Source of the DNA: Burkholderia puraquae
GTDB lineage: Bacteria > Pseudomonadota > Gammaproteobacteria > Burkholderiales > Burkholderiaceae
DNA length: 64,000 nt
Assembly: GCF_002099195.1 (NCBI RefSeq)
Contig: NZ_NBYX01000025.1
Span: 24,580-88,579 of the forward strand
Direction of reading: 5' to 3'
Shown here: positions 8,298 through 21,691 of the stretch, one piece after another
Layout: every line of letters begins with the position of its first letter
Numbering within the stretch: the first letter of the stretch is position 1
Translations under genes and position numbers: made by a program
Notes under the pieces: model-generated
The model's input: only the letters and a program-made list of their open reading frames with translations
The model's database searches: none
What the model was told of the DNA's origin: nothing

Positions 8298-9070
8298 GCG
8301 CACGCGCCGCGCACAGCGCACGGATCGCGCTGATCACCGGCGCGGGTTCCGGGATCGGCGCGGCGCTCGCGCGGCGGCTCGCGGCGCCGGGCATGGCATT
8401 GGCGCTGCATGCGCGCGGCGCGGACGAAGCGGCACGCGCCCGGCTCGCCGATGTCGCCCACGCGTGCACGGCGGCCGGCGCGGCGTGCGTCACGCTCACC
8501 GGCGATCTCGGTGAGCCGGGCGTCGCCGCCTCGCTCGTCGATGCAGCCGCCGCGCGCTTCGGCGGGCTCGATCATCTCGTCGCCAACGCGGGCTTCGCCG
8601 CCCGACAATCCTTTTCCGGCCTTTCCGCGGACGTGCTCGCGTCCGCATTCGCGGCGATGCCCGGCGCATTCTCCGCACTCGCGAGCCGCGCGCGGCCGCT
8701 GCTCGACGCGTCGGCCGCACCGCGGATCGTCGCGGTCAGTTCGTTCGTCGCACACCGCTACCGCGCTGACGCGCCGTTCGCGGCCACCGCCGCTGCGAAG
8801 GCCGCGCTCGAATCGCTCGTGCGCACCGCCGCCGCCGAATTTGCCGCGCGCGGCATCACCGTCAACGCGGTCGCGCCTGGCTTCACGCGCAAGGACCACG
8901 GGCCGAGCGCCGGCAACGCCGCCGCGTGGGCGCAGGCCGAACAGGCGACACCGCTCGGCCGGATCGCCGAACCCGACGACGTCGCCGCGCTGATCGCGTT
9001 CCTGCTGTCGGACGCCGCGCGGCAGATTACCGGCCAGGTCGTTCACGTCGACGGCGGCCTGACGCTCTGA
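8294..9070 (+). CDS. SDR-family oxidoreductase-like protein lacking the catalytic Tyr
   Basis: Short-chain dehydrogenase fold of 258 residues. It has the cofactor motif TGAGSGIG (residues 15-22), NAG (98-100) and the active-site-region serines (AVSS, about 147-150). The C-terminal end is typical (GRIAEPDDVAALIAFLLSD, QITGQVVHVDGG). The active-site YxxxK reads TAAAK: Thr165 (ACC at 8786-8788) replaces Tyr, while Lys169 is kept. I chose the GTG at 8294, which overlaps the ABC transporter stop, because similarity begins right after it. Substrate unknown; catalysis may be lost or altered. Co-translation with the transporter is likely. Confidence 0.85.
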   Translation: MSARAAHSARIALITGAGSGIGAALARRLAAPGMALALHARGADEAARARLADVAHACTAAGAACVTLTGDLGEPGVAASLVDAAAARFGGLDHLVANAGFAARQSFSGLSADVLASAFAAMPGAFSALASRARPLLDASAAPRIVAVSSFVAHRYRADAPFAATAAAKAALESLVRTAAAEFAARGITVNAVAPGFTRKDHGPSAGNAAAWAQAEQATPLGRIAEPDDVAALIAFLLSDAARQITGQVVHVDGGLTL

Positions 9071-9132
9071 AGCGGCGCCGGCCCCTCCTTCCCGCTTCCC
9101 CCGCCTTCCCGCACGAACCTGCACCCGCCTTT

Positions 9133-9160
9133 TTGGCTGGCCGCCGCGCGACCGTAAAAT
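9133..9160 (+). promoter_or_regulatory. predicted promoter of the MFS gene
   Basis: TTGGCT (9133-9138), a 16-nt spacer and TAAAAT (9155-9160) in the 141-nt gap after the SDR gene. It is consistent with independent transcription of the MFS and dadA-like genes. Confidence 0.4.
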
Positions 9161-9211
9161 AACCGCCACGCGGCAGCGCGAGACAGCACAAGACAAGAGG
9201 GGGCGGCAAGC

Positions 9212-10474
9212 ATGCAGGCATTCCAGTGGTTCAACGAACTGTCGACGCGCGAGCGCAAGACGCTGTACGCCGGCTTCGGCGGCTACGCGGTCGATGCGTT
9301 CGACTTCATGATCTATTCGTTCCTGATTCCGACGCTGATCGCCACCTGGGGCATGACGAAGAGCGAGGCCGGGATGATCGCGACGAGCTCGCTGATCTCG
9401 TCGGCACTCGGCGGCTGGGTCGCCGGCATCCTCGCCGACCGCTACGGCCGCGTGCGCGTGCTGCAGTGGACCATCGCGACGTTCGCGCTGTTCACGTGCC
9501 TGTCCGGTTTCACGCATTCGTTCTGGCAGTTGCTCGCGACGCGCACGCTGCAGGGCTTCGGCTTCGGCGGCGAATGGTCGGTCGTGACGATCATGATGGC
9601 CGAGACAATCCGCTCGCCCGAACATCGCGCGAAAGCGGTCGGCACCGTGCAAAGCAGCTGGTCGTTCGGCTGGGGCGCGGCCGCGATCCTCTACTGGGCG
9701 TTCTTCGCGCTGCTGCCCGAGCAGGTTGCATGGCGCGCGTGCTTCTGGATCGGCATCGTGCCCGCGCTGTGGATCCTGTACATCCGCCGCAACGTCAGCG
9801 ATCCCGACATCTATACCGCCACTCGCCGCGCGCGCGACGAAGGCCGCGTGTCGGGCCATTTCCTCGAGATCTTCTCGCCGCCGCACCTGCGCGCGACGCT
9901 GTTCGGCAGCGCGCTGTGCACCGGGATGCTCGGCGGCTACTATGCGATCACGACGTGGCTGCCCACCTACCTGAAGACCGTCCGCCACCTGTCCGTGTTC
10001 AACACGAGCGGCTATCTCGTCGTGCTGATCGTCGGCTCGTTCGTCGGCTATGTGGTCGGCGCGATCCTGTCCGACCGGCTCGGCCGCCGGGCGTCGTTCA
10101 TCCTGTTCGCGATCGGCTCGTTCTCGCTCGGCATGGCGTACACGATGCTGCCGATCACCGACACCGCGATGCTGCTGCTCGGCTTCCCGCTCGGCATCGT
10201 CGTGCAGGGGATCTTCGCGGGCGTCGGCGCGTACCTGTCGGAACTGTATCCGGGTGCGATCCGCGGCTCGGGCCAGGGCTTCTGCTACAACCTCGGCCGC
10301 GGGCTCGGCTCGTTCTTCCCGATTCTCGTCGGCTCGCTGTCGCAGTCGATGTCGCTCGTGAAGGCGATCGGCCTCGTCGCGGGCGGCGGCTACCTGCTCG
10401 TGATCGTCGCCGCGCTCGTCCTGCCGGAAACGCGCGGCAAGTCGCTCGTCGACGATCCGGCTGTCGCGTCCTGA
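9212..10474 (+). CDS. MFS metabolite:proton symporter
   Basis: Twelve-helix major facilitator of 420 residues, of the sugar/acid:H+ symporter branch. It carries the MFS loop 2-3 motif as GILADRYGRVRV (about residues 71-82), GFGFGGEWSVV in helix 4 (AAHS/SHS-like), a second DRLGRR motif after helix 8 and a C-terminal PETRGKSL. A strong Shine-Dalgarno (AAGAGGGGG) precedes ATG at 9212. It lies 25 nt upstream of the dadA-like gene, so the transported compound may be that enzyme's substrate (inference); family members take up organic or aromatic acids, sialate or lactate. Confidence 0.88.
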   Translation: MQAFQWFNELSTRERKTLYAGFGGYAVDAFDFMIYSFLIPTLIATWGMTKSEAGMIATSSLISSALGGWVAGILADRYGRVRVLQWTIATFALFTCLSGFTHSFWQLLATRTLQGFGFGGEWSVVTIMMAETIRSPEHRAKAVGTVQSSWSFGWGAAAILYWAFFALLPEQVAWRACFWIGIVPALWILYIRRNVSDPDIYTATRRARDEGRVSGHFLEIFSPPHLRATLFGSALCTGMLGGYYAITTWLPTYLKTVRHLSVFNTSGYLVVLIVGSFVGYVVGAILSDRLGRRASFILFAIGSFSLGMAYTMLPITDTAMLLLGFPLGIVVQGIFAGVGAYLSELYPGAIRGSGQGFCYNLGRGLGSFFPILVGSLSQSMSLVKAIGLVAGGGYLLVIVAALVLPETRGKSLVDDPAVAS

Positions 10475-10499
10475 GCAACCGCTTCGTTCCGGAATCCGC

Positions 10500-11831
10500 A
10501 TGCACGTGATCGTTCTCGGCGCCGGCGTAATCGGCGTCACCACCGCCTGGCACCTGCGCGAAGCAGGCTGCGAGGTCACCGTGATCGAACGCGAGGCCGA
10601 TGTCGCGCAGGCGACGAGCCTCGGCAACGCGGGTGTGATCGCGCCCGGCTATGTGACGCCGTGGGCCGCGCCCGGGATGCCCGGCAAGATCCTCAAGTAC
10701 CTGTTCAAGCCCGCGTCGCCGCTGATCTTCCGGCCGACGCTCGACACCGCGCAGTGGCGCTGGATCGCGCGCTGGCTGCGCGAATGCGAATTCGAGCGGT
10801 TTCGCGTGAACAAGCAGCGGATGCAGCGCATCGCGTATTACAGCCGCGCATGCCTGCATGCGTTTCGCGACCGTCATCCGTTCGACTACGGCGCGAGCCG
10901 AGGCTATCTGCAACTGCTGCGCGGCGCATTCGACGTCGAGATGGTGCAGCCCGCGCTGAAGGTGCTGCGCGACGCCGGCATCGCGTTTCGCGAACTCGAC
11001 GCGGCCGGCTGCACGGCGGTCGAACCGGGCTTGCGCTGGGCGCGGCAGGCACCCGTCGGCGGCATCTACCTGCCCGACGACGAAGCCGGCGACTGCGCAC
11101 GCTTCACGCGCGAACTGCGGGCGCTGTGCGAAGCCAACGGCGTGACGTTCCGCTTTCGCACGGAAGTGCGGGGGCTCGACGTTGAAGCCGGCCAGGTGCG
11201 CGGCGTGCGGATCGCCGAGAACGGCGATGAGGATGGCGATACGCAGGATCGGGCGAGATCGAATCGGCTCGCATCGAACGCCGGCGGCAAGCACCGCGAC
11301 GCGCAGATCGCCGCCGACGCGATCGTCGTCGCGCTCGGCGTCGACAGCGCCGGCCTGCTGCGGCCGCACGGCATCGACGTGCCGCTGTATCCGGTGAAGG
11401 GCTACTCGGCGACGCTCGCCGTCGGCGACGACGAAAAAGCGCCGCGCGCCGCGCTGATGGACGAATCGCTGAAGACGGCGATCACGCGTTTCGGCCCGAC
11501 ACTGCGCGTCGCCGGTACCGCGGAACTCGGCAACCGGCACGCAGCGCTGCGCCAGCAGGCGCTCGATACGCTGATGAAGGTGCTCGACGACTGGTTCCCT
11601 CACGCGGCCGATCGCGCATCGGCGCGCTTCTGGGTCGGCCGCCGGCCGATGACGCCCGACGGGCCGCCGCTGCTCGGCGCGAGCGGCATCGGCGGGCTTT
11701 GGCTCAACGTCGGCCACGGCTCGACGGGCTGGGCGATGTCGATGGGTTCGGGGAAAGTGCTGGCGGATCTCGTCACGGGGCGAGAACCGGAGATCGACCT
11801 GTCGGGGTTGACGCTCGCGCGCTACGGGTAG
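10500..11831 (+). CDS. dadA: D-amino-acid dehydrogenase small subunit-like FAD protein
   Basis: FAD-dependent oxidase/dehydrogenase of the DadA family, which oxidatively deaminates D-amino acids and feeds electrons to the quinone pool. The 443-residue protein has an N-terminal VIVLGAGVIGVTTAWHL (residues 3-19), SLGNAGVIAPGYVTPWAAPG (about 40-59) typical of DadA, and a C-terminal PMTPDGPPLLG and NVGHGSTGWAMSMGSG. Between residues about 240 and 268 lies a hydrophilic insert rich in D, R, N and G, not expected in the family. Paired with the MFS gene upstream. DadA orthology versus a paralogue cannot be decided by eye. Confidence 0.85.
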   Translation: MHVIVLGAGVIGVTTAWHLREAGCEVTVIEREADVAQATSLGNAGVIAPGYVTPWAAPGMPGKILKYLFKPASPLIFRPTLDTAQWRWIARWLRECEFERFRVNKQRMQRIAYYSRACLHAFRDRHPFDYGASRGYLQLLRGAFDVEMVQPALKVLRDAGIAFRELDAAGCTAVEPGLRWARQAPVGGIYLPDDEAGDCARFTRELRALCEANGVTFRFRTEVRGLDVEAGQVRGVRIAENGDEDGDTQDRARSNRLASNAGGKHRDAQIAADAIVVALGVDSAGLLRPHGIDVPLYPVKGYSATLAVGDDEKAPRAALMDESLKTAITRFGPTLRVAGTAELGNRHAALRQQALDTLMKVLDDWFPHAADRASARFWVGRRPMTPDGPPLLGASGIGGLWLNVGHGSTGWAMSMGSGKVLADLVTGREPEIDLSGLTLARYG

Positions 11832-11934
11832 CAGGCCGGACCTCGGGCGACTTCGCCGAAGCGATGCAGCGGCACGCCCGCATGCGGCATGACAACGATG
11901 GCGGCGGGCAATCGCCAGGCCTCGCCGGAACGGC

Positions 11935-12501
11935 TCAATCCGCCGCCTCACCGTCCGCCCGCGCGATTGGCGCGGACACGATCGGCCGGTGCGACACGCC
12001 TTCGTGCGACAACCGGCTTTCGAACAGCGTGAGCGCGTCGAACCGCAGCGCGACCGGCCGCTTCACCGCACCGCCGTGCGCCGGTTGACCGACCGCATCG
12101 TGCGGCAGCCGCGCGAGCGTCACGTGCGGACGGAACGGCCGCCGGTCAGCCGCCACGCCGAGTTCGCGCAGCTTCGCCGACAGCGCGACATTCAACGCCG
12201 CACACGCCGGCTCGGCAGCCAGCTCCGCGACGATCAGCCGCGCGCGCGGCAGGCTCGGCCACCACGCGATCCGTTCGACCGGCATCAACGGCAGCGCATG
12301 CGCGGCCGCGAGCGCCGGCAGGCACGCGGCCAGCGCATCGCAACGCGCCCGTTCGATCGCGCCGACGAACGCGAGCGTCACATGCAGTTGCGCGGGCAGC
12401 GGACGCCGCGCGCCCCGGGTAACCGGCAACGCGTGCAGCGCGTCGCGCGATGCCGCATCGGGCATCAGCGCGACGAACACTCGCAGCCGGTCGCCGTTCA
12501 T
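11935..12501 (-). CDS. thpR: RNA 2',3'-cyclic phosphodiesterase (2H / LigT family)
   Basis: Two-histidine phosphoesterase acting on 2',3'-cyclic or 2'-5' linked RNA ends. The 188-residue protein carries the two diagnostic HxT motifs, HVTLAFVG (about residue 40) and HVTLARLP (about 127). The start is ATG at 12501, overlapping the symporter stop as ATGA. The pairing with an amino-acid symporter looks positional rather than functional. Size is normal. Confidence 0.9.
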   Translation of the reverse strand: MNGDRLRVFVALMPDAASRDALHALPVTRGARRPLPAQLHVTLAFVGAIERARCDALAACLPALAAAHALPLMPVERIAWWPSLPRARLIVAELAAEPACAALNVALSAKLRELGVAADRRPFRPHVTLARLPHDAVGQPAHGGAVKRPVALRFDALTLFESRLSHEGVSHRPIVSAPIARADGEAAD

Positions 12502-13988
12502 GACTCGCGCACCACCGCACGCGGCACGCTTGCGGCATCGGCCGCTGCCGGACGCTGCGGCAGCGGGCCGTGCTCGCCCCACACGTCGGTCGGCAGCACG
12601 TTCGCGAGTGCCGGAATCGTGTTGCGCGTGAACACCGGATCGGCAATGCCTTGCGCGCGCTGGCGGCGATAGTCGCGCCATGCCGCGTGTGCGTACTTGC
12701 CGAGCGCGAGGATCGCGATCAGGTTGATGATCGCCATCAGCCCCATGCTCGTATCGGCCATCGCCCACACGAGCGGCAGTTGCCCGACGCTGCCGAACAT
12801 CACCATCCCGAGCACCGCGACGCGAAACAACGGCAGCACGCCGCGCCGCTTCGTGATGAATTCGACGTTGCCTTCCGCATACGCGTAGTTGCCGATCACC
12901 GACGAGTACGCGAAGAAGAAGATCGCGAACGCCATGTAGATGCCGCCCCAGTCGCCGACGTGGCTCGCGATCGAGCGCTGCGTGAGTGCCGCGCCTTCCA
13001 TGCCGGTGCCCAGCTCGTACTGGCCCGACAGCAGGATCACGAAAGCGGTCGCGCTGCAGATCACGATCGTGTCGACGAACACGCCGAGCATCTGGATCAG
13101 CCCCTGCACGACCGGATGCCGCGTGCTGGCGGTCGCCGCCGCATTCGGCGCGCTGCCCATGCCGGCCTCGTTCGAGAACAGCCCGCGCTTCACGCCCATC
13201 GCGACCGCCTGGCTGACCGCATAGCCGGTCAGGCCGCCCGCCGCCTGCTCCAGCCCGAACGCGCTCTTCACGATCAGCGCGATCACACCCGGCACCAGCG
13301 CGATATGCGTCGCGACCGCATAGACCGCGAGCGCGAGGTAGCCGATTGCCATCAGCGGCACGATCACCTGCGCGACCGCCGCGATCCGGCGGATCCCGCC
13401 GAAGATGATCGGTGCGGTCAGCAGCACGAGCCCGAGACCGACGCTCGCTCGGCTCCAGCCGAACGACGTGTCGAACGCATCCGCGATCGCGTTGGCCTGC
13501 ACCGCATTGAACACGAAGCCGAACGCGAGGATCAGCGACAGCGAGAACAGCACGCCGAAGCCGCGCGAGCGCAGGCCCGTCTGGATGTAGTACGCGGGGC
13601 CGCCGCGATAGCTGCCGTCCGGGTGCGACACCTTGAAGATCTGCGCGAGCGTCGCCTCGACGAACGCGGACGACATCCCGACCAGCGCCGTCATCCACAT
13701 CCAGAAGATCGCGCCCGGCCCACCGACCGTCAGCGCGACCGCGACGCCAGCGATGTTGCCGGTGCCGACGCGGCTCGCGAGCCCGGTCGCGAACGCCTGG
13801 AACGACGAGATGCTGCCCGGCTCGCCCTTGCTGCCGACCAGCTTCACGCTGAGGAACAGCGCCTTCAGCTGGATCATCCGGAACCGCAGCGTGAACCACG
13901 CGCCCACGCCGAGCAGCAGCGCGATCAGCACGTAGTTCCACAACACGCCGTTGACGGCGTCGATCAGCCCTTGCACGAGTGCTTCCAT
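12498..13988 (-). CDS. Sodium:alanine/glycine symporter, AGCS family
   Basis: Inner-membrane Na+-coupled uptake of small neutral amino acids. The 496-residue protein has about 10-11 hydrophobic segments and the AGCS hallmarks SRVGTGNIAGVAVALTVGGPGA (about residues 62-83), SYRGGPAYYI and KRGLFSNEAGMGSAPNAAA. I chose ATG at 13988 (MEALVQGLIDAVN), preceded by AAGGA; the frame extends 28 codons further upstream without similarity. It is followed by thpR through an ATGA overlap. Confidence 0.94.
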   Translation of the reverse strand: MEALVQGLIDAVNGVLWNYVLIALLLGVGAWFTLRFRMIQLKALFLSVKLVGSKGEPGSISSFQAFATGLASRVGTGNIAGVAVALTVGGPGAIFWMWMTALVGMSSAFVEATLAQIFKVSHPDGSYRGGPAYYIQTGLRSRGFGVLFSLSLILAFGFVFNAVQANAIADAFDTSFGWSRASVGLGLVLLTAPIIFGGIRRIAAVAQVIVPLMAIGYLALAVYAVATHIALVPGVIALIVKSAFGLEQAAGGLTGYAVSQAVAMGVKRGLFSNEAGMGSAPNAAATASTRHPVVQGLIQMLGVFVDTIVICSATAFVILLSGQYELGTGMEGAALTQRSIASHVGDWGGIYMAFAIFFFAYSSVIGNYAYAEGNVEFITKRRGVLPLFRVAVLGMVMFGSVGQLPLVWAMADTSMGLMAIINLIAILALGKYAHAAWRDYRRQRAQGIADPVFTRNTIPALANVLPTDVWGEHGPLPQRPAAADAASVPRAVVRES

Positions 13989-14234
13989 CCAGAGTCCTTG
14001 TAAATGGGGTAAGTCATATTCGGCTGCCACGCGGACGCGGCTGGAGGAGCGACATGATATGACATTTTCCAAGCATCATTACAAAATGAAAGGAAACGGG
14101 ATCGCGGAAAATCGACGTCCGATGTGATCAGGTTAGGCGACGCTTCGGGGAGATGATGAGGGTTGGAGGCCGTCGCGAACTCGCGCGGCCGATATTGGAG
14201 GCCGACGCCGGCGGCACCTGCGGGCGCCGGCCAT
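13989..14234. other. non-coding gap upstream of the alanine symporter
   Basis: Intergenic region between the symporter start and the gltD terminator. It is locally AT-richer around 14050-14095, where the symporter promoter probably lies: minus-strand TTGTAA near 14086 with TCATAT about 16 nt downstream is a weak candidate. Nothing else recognised. Confidence 0.35.
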
Positions 14235-14267
14235 AAAAAAAACCGGGCGCCCTTTCGGACGCCCGGC
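14235..14267 (-). terminator. Rho-independent terminator of gltBD
   Basis: On the minus strand CCGGGCGTCC-GAAA-GGGCGCCCGG followed by eight T, 28 nt after the gltD stop. GAAA-type loop and long T-run make a strong intrinsic terminator. Confidence 0.93.
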
Positions 14268-14295
14268 TGATACAGCAGTGGCCCGCGAACCGCGC

Positions 14296-15762
14296 TTATC
14301 GCGGCAGGTTCGAGTGCCCCATCAGGTACGCATCGACCGAGCGCGCGCACTGGCGGCCTTCGCGGATCGCCCACACCACGAGCGACTGGCCGCGGCGCAT
14401 GTCGCCCGCCGCGAACACCTTGTCGACCGACGTGTAGTACGAACGATCGCCTTCGGTCGCCGCGCGCGCATTGCCGCGCGCATCCTTCGCGACGCCGAAT
14501 GCGTCGAGCACGGGCGCTGCCGGCTGCGTGAAGCCCATCGCGAGCAGCACGAGGTCGGCCTTCATCTCGAATTCGGAGCCCGGCACTTCCTGCATCTTGC
14601 CGTCCTTCCACTCGACGCGCACCGCGATCAGCTTCTCGACCTTGCCGTTCTTGCCTTCGAGACGCTTCGTCGCCACGGCCCAGTCGCGCTCGCAGCCTTC
14701 CTCGTGCGACGACGACGTGCGCAGCTTGATCGGCCAGTACGGCCACACGAGCGGCTTGTTCTCTTCTTCCGGCGGCTGCGGCAGCAGCTCGAACTGCGTG
14801 ACCTGCTTCGCGCCGTGACGGTTCGACGTGCCGACGCAGTCCGAACCCGTGTCACCGCCGCCGATCACGATCACGTGCTTGCCCTTCGCGAGCAGCTGGT
14901 CGACGAGCTTGTCGCCCGCGTTCACGCGGTTTTGCTGCGGCAGGAAATCCATCGCGTAATGAACGCCCGCGAGTTCGCGGCCCGGCACCGGCAGGTCGCG
15001 CGGCGTTTCCGAACCGCCCGCGATCACGACCGCGTCGAATTCTTCCTTCAGCTGCTCCGGCGAAATGGTTTCCTTCGCGAGGCTGCCGATCGACTCGGGC
15101 AGCGGATCCTTGCCGATGAACACGCTGGTGCGGAACGTCACGCCTTCCGCTTCCATCTGGCGCATGCGGCGGTCGATCAGCCACTTCTCGAGCTTGAAGT
15201 CGGGGATCCCGTAACGCAGCAGGCCGCCGACGCGGTCGTTCTTCTCGAACACCGTCACGTCGTGGCCCGCGCGCGCAAGTTGCTGCGCGGCGGCGAGGCC
15301 TGCAGGGCCCGAACCGACGACTGCGACCTTCTTGCCCGTCTTGTGCTCGGGCGGCAGCGGCTTCACCCAGCCTTCCGCCCAGGCCTTGTCGATGATCGCG
15401 TGCTCGATCGACTTGATGCCGACCGGATCGTCGTTGATCCCGAGCGTGCACGCCGCTTCACACGGCGCCGGGCAGATACGGCCCGTGAATTCCGGGAAGT
15501 TGTTGGTCGAATGCAGGACTTCGATCGCCTGCTGCCAGTCCTGGCGGTAAACGAGATCGTTGAAGTCCGGGATGACGTTGTTGACCGGGCAGCCGTTGTT
15601 GCAGAACGGGATGCCGCAATCCATGCAGCGCGCGCCCTGGACCTTCGCGTCCGCGTCGGTCAGTGCCGCGACGAATTCCTTGTAGTGCTTCACGCGCGTG
15701 AGCGGTGCTTCGTACGCCTCGTGGCGGCGTTCGAACTCCAGAAAACCGGTTGCCTTGCCCAT
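14296..15762 (-). CDS. gltD: Glutamate synthase (NADPH) small subunit GltD
   Basis: Provides NADPH-derived electrons to GltB for glutamate synthesis from glutamine and 2-oxoglutarate. The 488-residue protein has an N-terminal Fe-S cysteine cluster region (CMDCGIPFCNNGCPVNN, then CPAPCEAAC). An FAD-binding GSGPAGLAAAQQLARAG, an NADPH-binding GGGDTGSDCVG and a C-terminal FAAGDMRRGQSLVVWAI follow. Start ATG at 15762 (MGKATGFLEF). It lies 87 nt downstream of gltB in the same operon, closed by a strong terminator. Confidence 0.97.
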   Translation of the reverse strand: MGKATGFLEFERRHEAYEAPLTRVKHYKEFVAALTDADAKVQGARCMDCGIPFCNNGCPVNNVIPDFNDLVYRQDWQQAIEVLHSTNNFPEFTGRICPAPCEAACTLGINDDPVGIKSIEHAIIDKAWAEGWVKPLPPEHKTGKKVAVVGSGPAGLAAAQQLARAGHDVTVFEKNDRVGGLLRYGIPDFKLEKWLIDRRMRQMEAEGVTFRTSVFIGKDPLPESIGSLAKETISPEQLKEEFDAVVIAGGSETPRDLPVPGRELAGVHYAMDFLPQQNRVNAGDKLVDQLLAKGKHVIVIGGGDTGSDCVGTSNRHGAKQVTQFELLPQPPEEENKPLVWPYWPIKLRTSSSHEEGCERDWAVATKRLEGKNGKVEKLIAVRVEWKDGKMQEVPGSEFEMKADLVLLAMGFTQPAAPVLDAFGVAKDARGNARAATEGDRSYYTSVDKVFAAGDMRRGQSLVVWAIREGRQCARSVDAYLMGHSNLPR

Positions 15763-15849
15763 AAGGTGCTCTTCTGTTCGGTGTATCGGGTGGGGGAGCC
15801 GCGCGCAGCAGTCCTGCGCGCGCGGCATTCTCGCTATGTCGTTCGTCGC

Positions 15850-20553
<4,704 letters not shown>

Positions 20554-20842
20554 GGGGACACCGTCGTAAAGGGGGCCTGGAGGCCGTTGAACCATTTTCT
20601 TGTTGCCGTCGATCCCGCTCCCGACGGGAGACGGCGCGGCCGACCGTGGATGGGCATGCTTCGCCCGGGCCACCGGAATTCGGAATATACGCGACGAATC
20701 AAAGGAATAGCAACAAAAACCGTTTGATCGATCCCCATTTAAATGAATGCCTTGATCTGGTGCCGTTTTATTGGGGCCGTATCATTTTGGTGCAAAAAGA
20801 AGCGACGCCCGCAGCGCCGCCTCCTGAACCGCCGCTCCTGCA
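20554..20842. other. non-coding gap: gltB leader and 3' flank of the RAYT gene
   Basis: This 289-nt stretch becomes AT-rich between about 20690 and 20810, where the gltB promoter must lie. Minus-strand TTGCACC near 20796 and a related GGTGC near 20760 resemble half-sites of NtrC-type operators, but no full dyad or clear -24/-12 or -35/-10 pair was found. Confidence 0.4.
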
Positions 20843-21556
20843 TTACTGCTGGATCGGCGGCGTATTTTCACGCACCTTTCTGGGGCGTCCGCGCGGCAGC
20901 GGCGATACGCGCCGGTTCGCGGTGCGCGCCGCCCACTCGCGATAATTCTCGCCGCCGAGCACCCAGCCCTTCAACGTCGCTTGCTGCAGCTGGTCGGCCT
21001 GACGCTCGTCGAGCGGCTGCTCGCACAGCTCCTTGTACGCGCGCTGGCGGTCGAACGGCGTATTGCCGAGCGCCCAGTAGAGCGGATGGTCGGTGATCAG
21101 GCTGTCGACGGTGAGCCCGACGTGGTGCCGGTAGCTCGACCAGCGATAGGCCTCGGGCGTCGCGACGAGCTGCGCGCGCACCGGGCTCATCTCGACCACG
21201 CGGCTCGCGAGCAGGAAGTAGCGCTCGCCTTCGATCACGGTCGCGCGATAGCGGCCTTCCCACAGGGTGCCGCGGCGCGAATAGCGCCGGTTGAAATGCG
21301 CGACGTAGCGACGGCCGACTGCCTGCATCGCTTTCGGCAGGCTCGCCTCGTCGCTCGGCGTCACGAGCAGTTGCACCTGGCGCGGCAGCAGCACGTAGGC
21401 ATGCACCGACAGGTGATGATCGCGCGCGGCGGCCTTCAGGCAATCGATGAAGAGTTCGTAGTCCTGGTCGTCGACGAACGCGGGTTGCTGATCCAGGCCG
21501 CGCAATATCACGTGCTGCGGCTGGTCGGGAACGTAGAGTCGTGCTAACCGTGCCAT
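20843..21556 (-). CDS. Degenerate REP-associated tyrosine transposase (RAYT/Y1_Tnp-like) protein
   Basis: 237-residue member of the IS200-like single-strand nuclease family usually found as single-copy RAYT genes. Family landmarks are clear: HVILRG near the N-terminus, AYVLLP (53-58), GTLWEGRYR (97-103), SPVRAQLV (124-131) and AYRWSSY (136-142). The metal-binding HUH motif, normally NHVHLL, reads RQVQLL with Gln60 and Gln62 in place of both His, and the catalytic Tyr of RYIExNPVRA is Val120. DNA cutting should therefore be impossible by the known mechanism. No terminal inverted ends or REP arrays are visible nearby. It lies between gltB and ompW. Confidence 0.85.
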   Translation of the reverse strand: MARLARLYVPDQPQHVILRGLDQQPAFVDDQDYELFIDCLKAAARDHHLSVHAYVLLPRQVQLLVTPSDEASLPKAMQAVGRRYVAHFNRRYSRRGTLWEGRYRATVIEGERYFLLASRVVEMSPVRAQLVATPEAYRWSSYRHHVGLTVDSLITDHPLYWALGNTPFDRQRAYKELCEQPLDERQADQLQQATLKGWVLGGENYREWAARTANRRVSPLPRGRPRKVRENTPPIQQ

Positions 21557-21645
21557 GCTGAATGTCCGTTTGAACGCGTTAGGAAATACCCGGGGGTCCG
21601 AAAGTGCGCACCTGCATGGAATGCCCGTCCCAGCGGCGCGCGAAA

Positions 21646-21661
21646 GCGTACGGTCGTACGC
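21646..21661. repeat. perfect inverted repeat GCGTACG-GT-CGTACGC
   Basis: Two 7-bp perfect arms separated by 2 nt, 30 bp upstream of the predicted ompW -35 and 90 bp upstream of the RAYT start. It has the size and symmetry of a dimeric repressor/activator operator. No regulator can be named from sequence alone. Confidence 0.5.
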
Positions 21662-21691
21662 AACCTAGGGAGAAAACTCTAACTTACGAGC

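Noticed and set aside
12498..13941. Long minus-strand frame joined to thpR running through the symporter gene
   Set aside because: It is the alternative frame of the symporter; thpR similarity begins at the coupled ATG at 12501.
20843..21556. RAYT gene as part of an active insertion sequence
   Set aside because: No terminal hairpins, target-site traces or partner genes are seen and the catalytic residues are missing.
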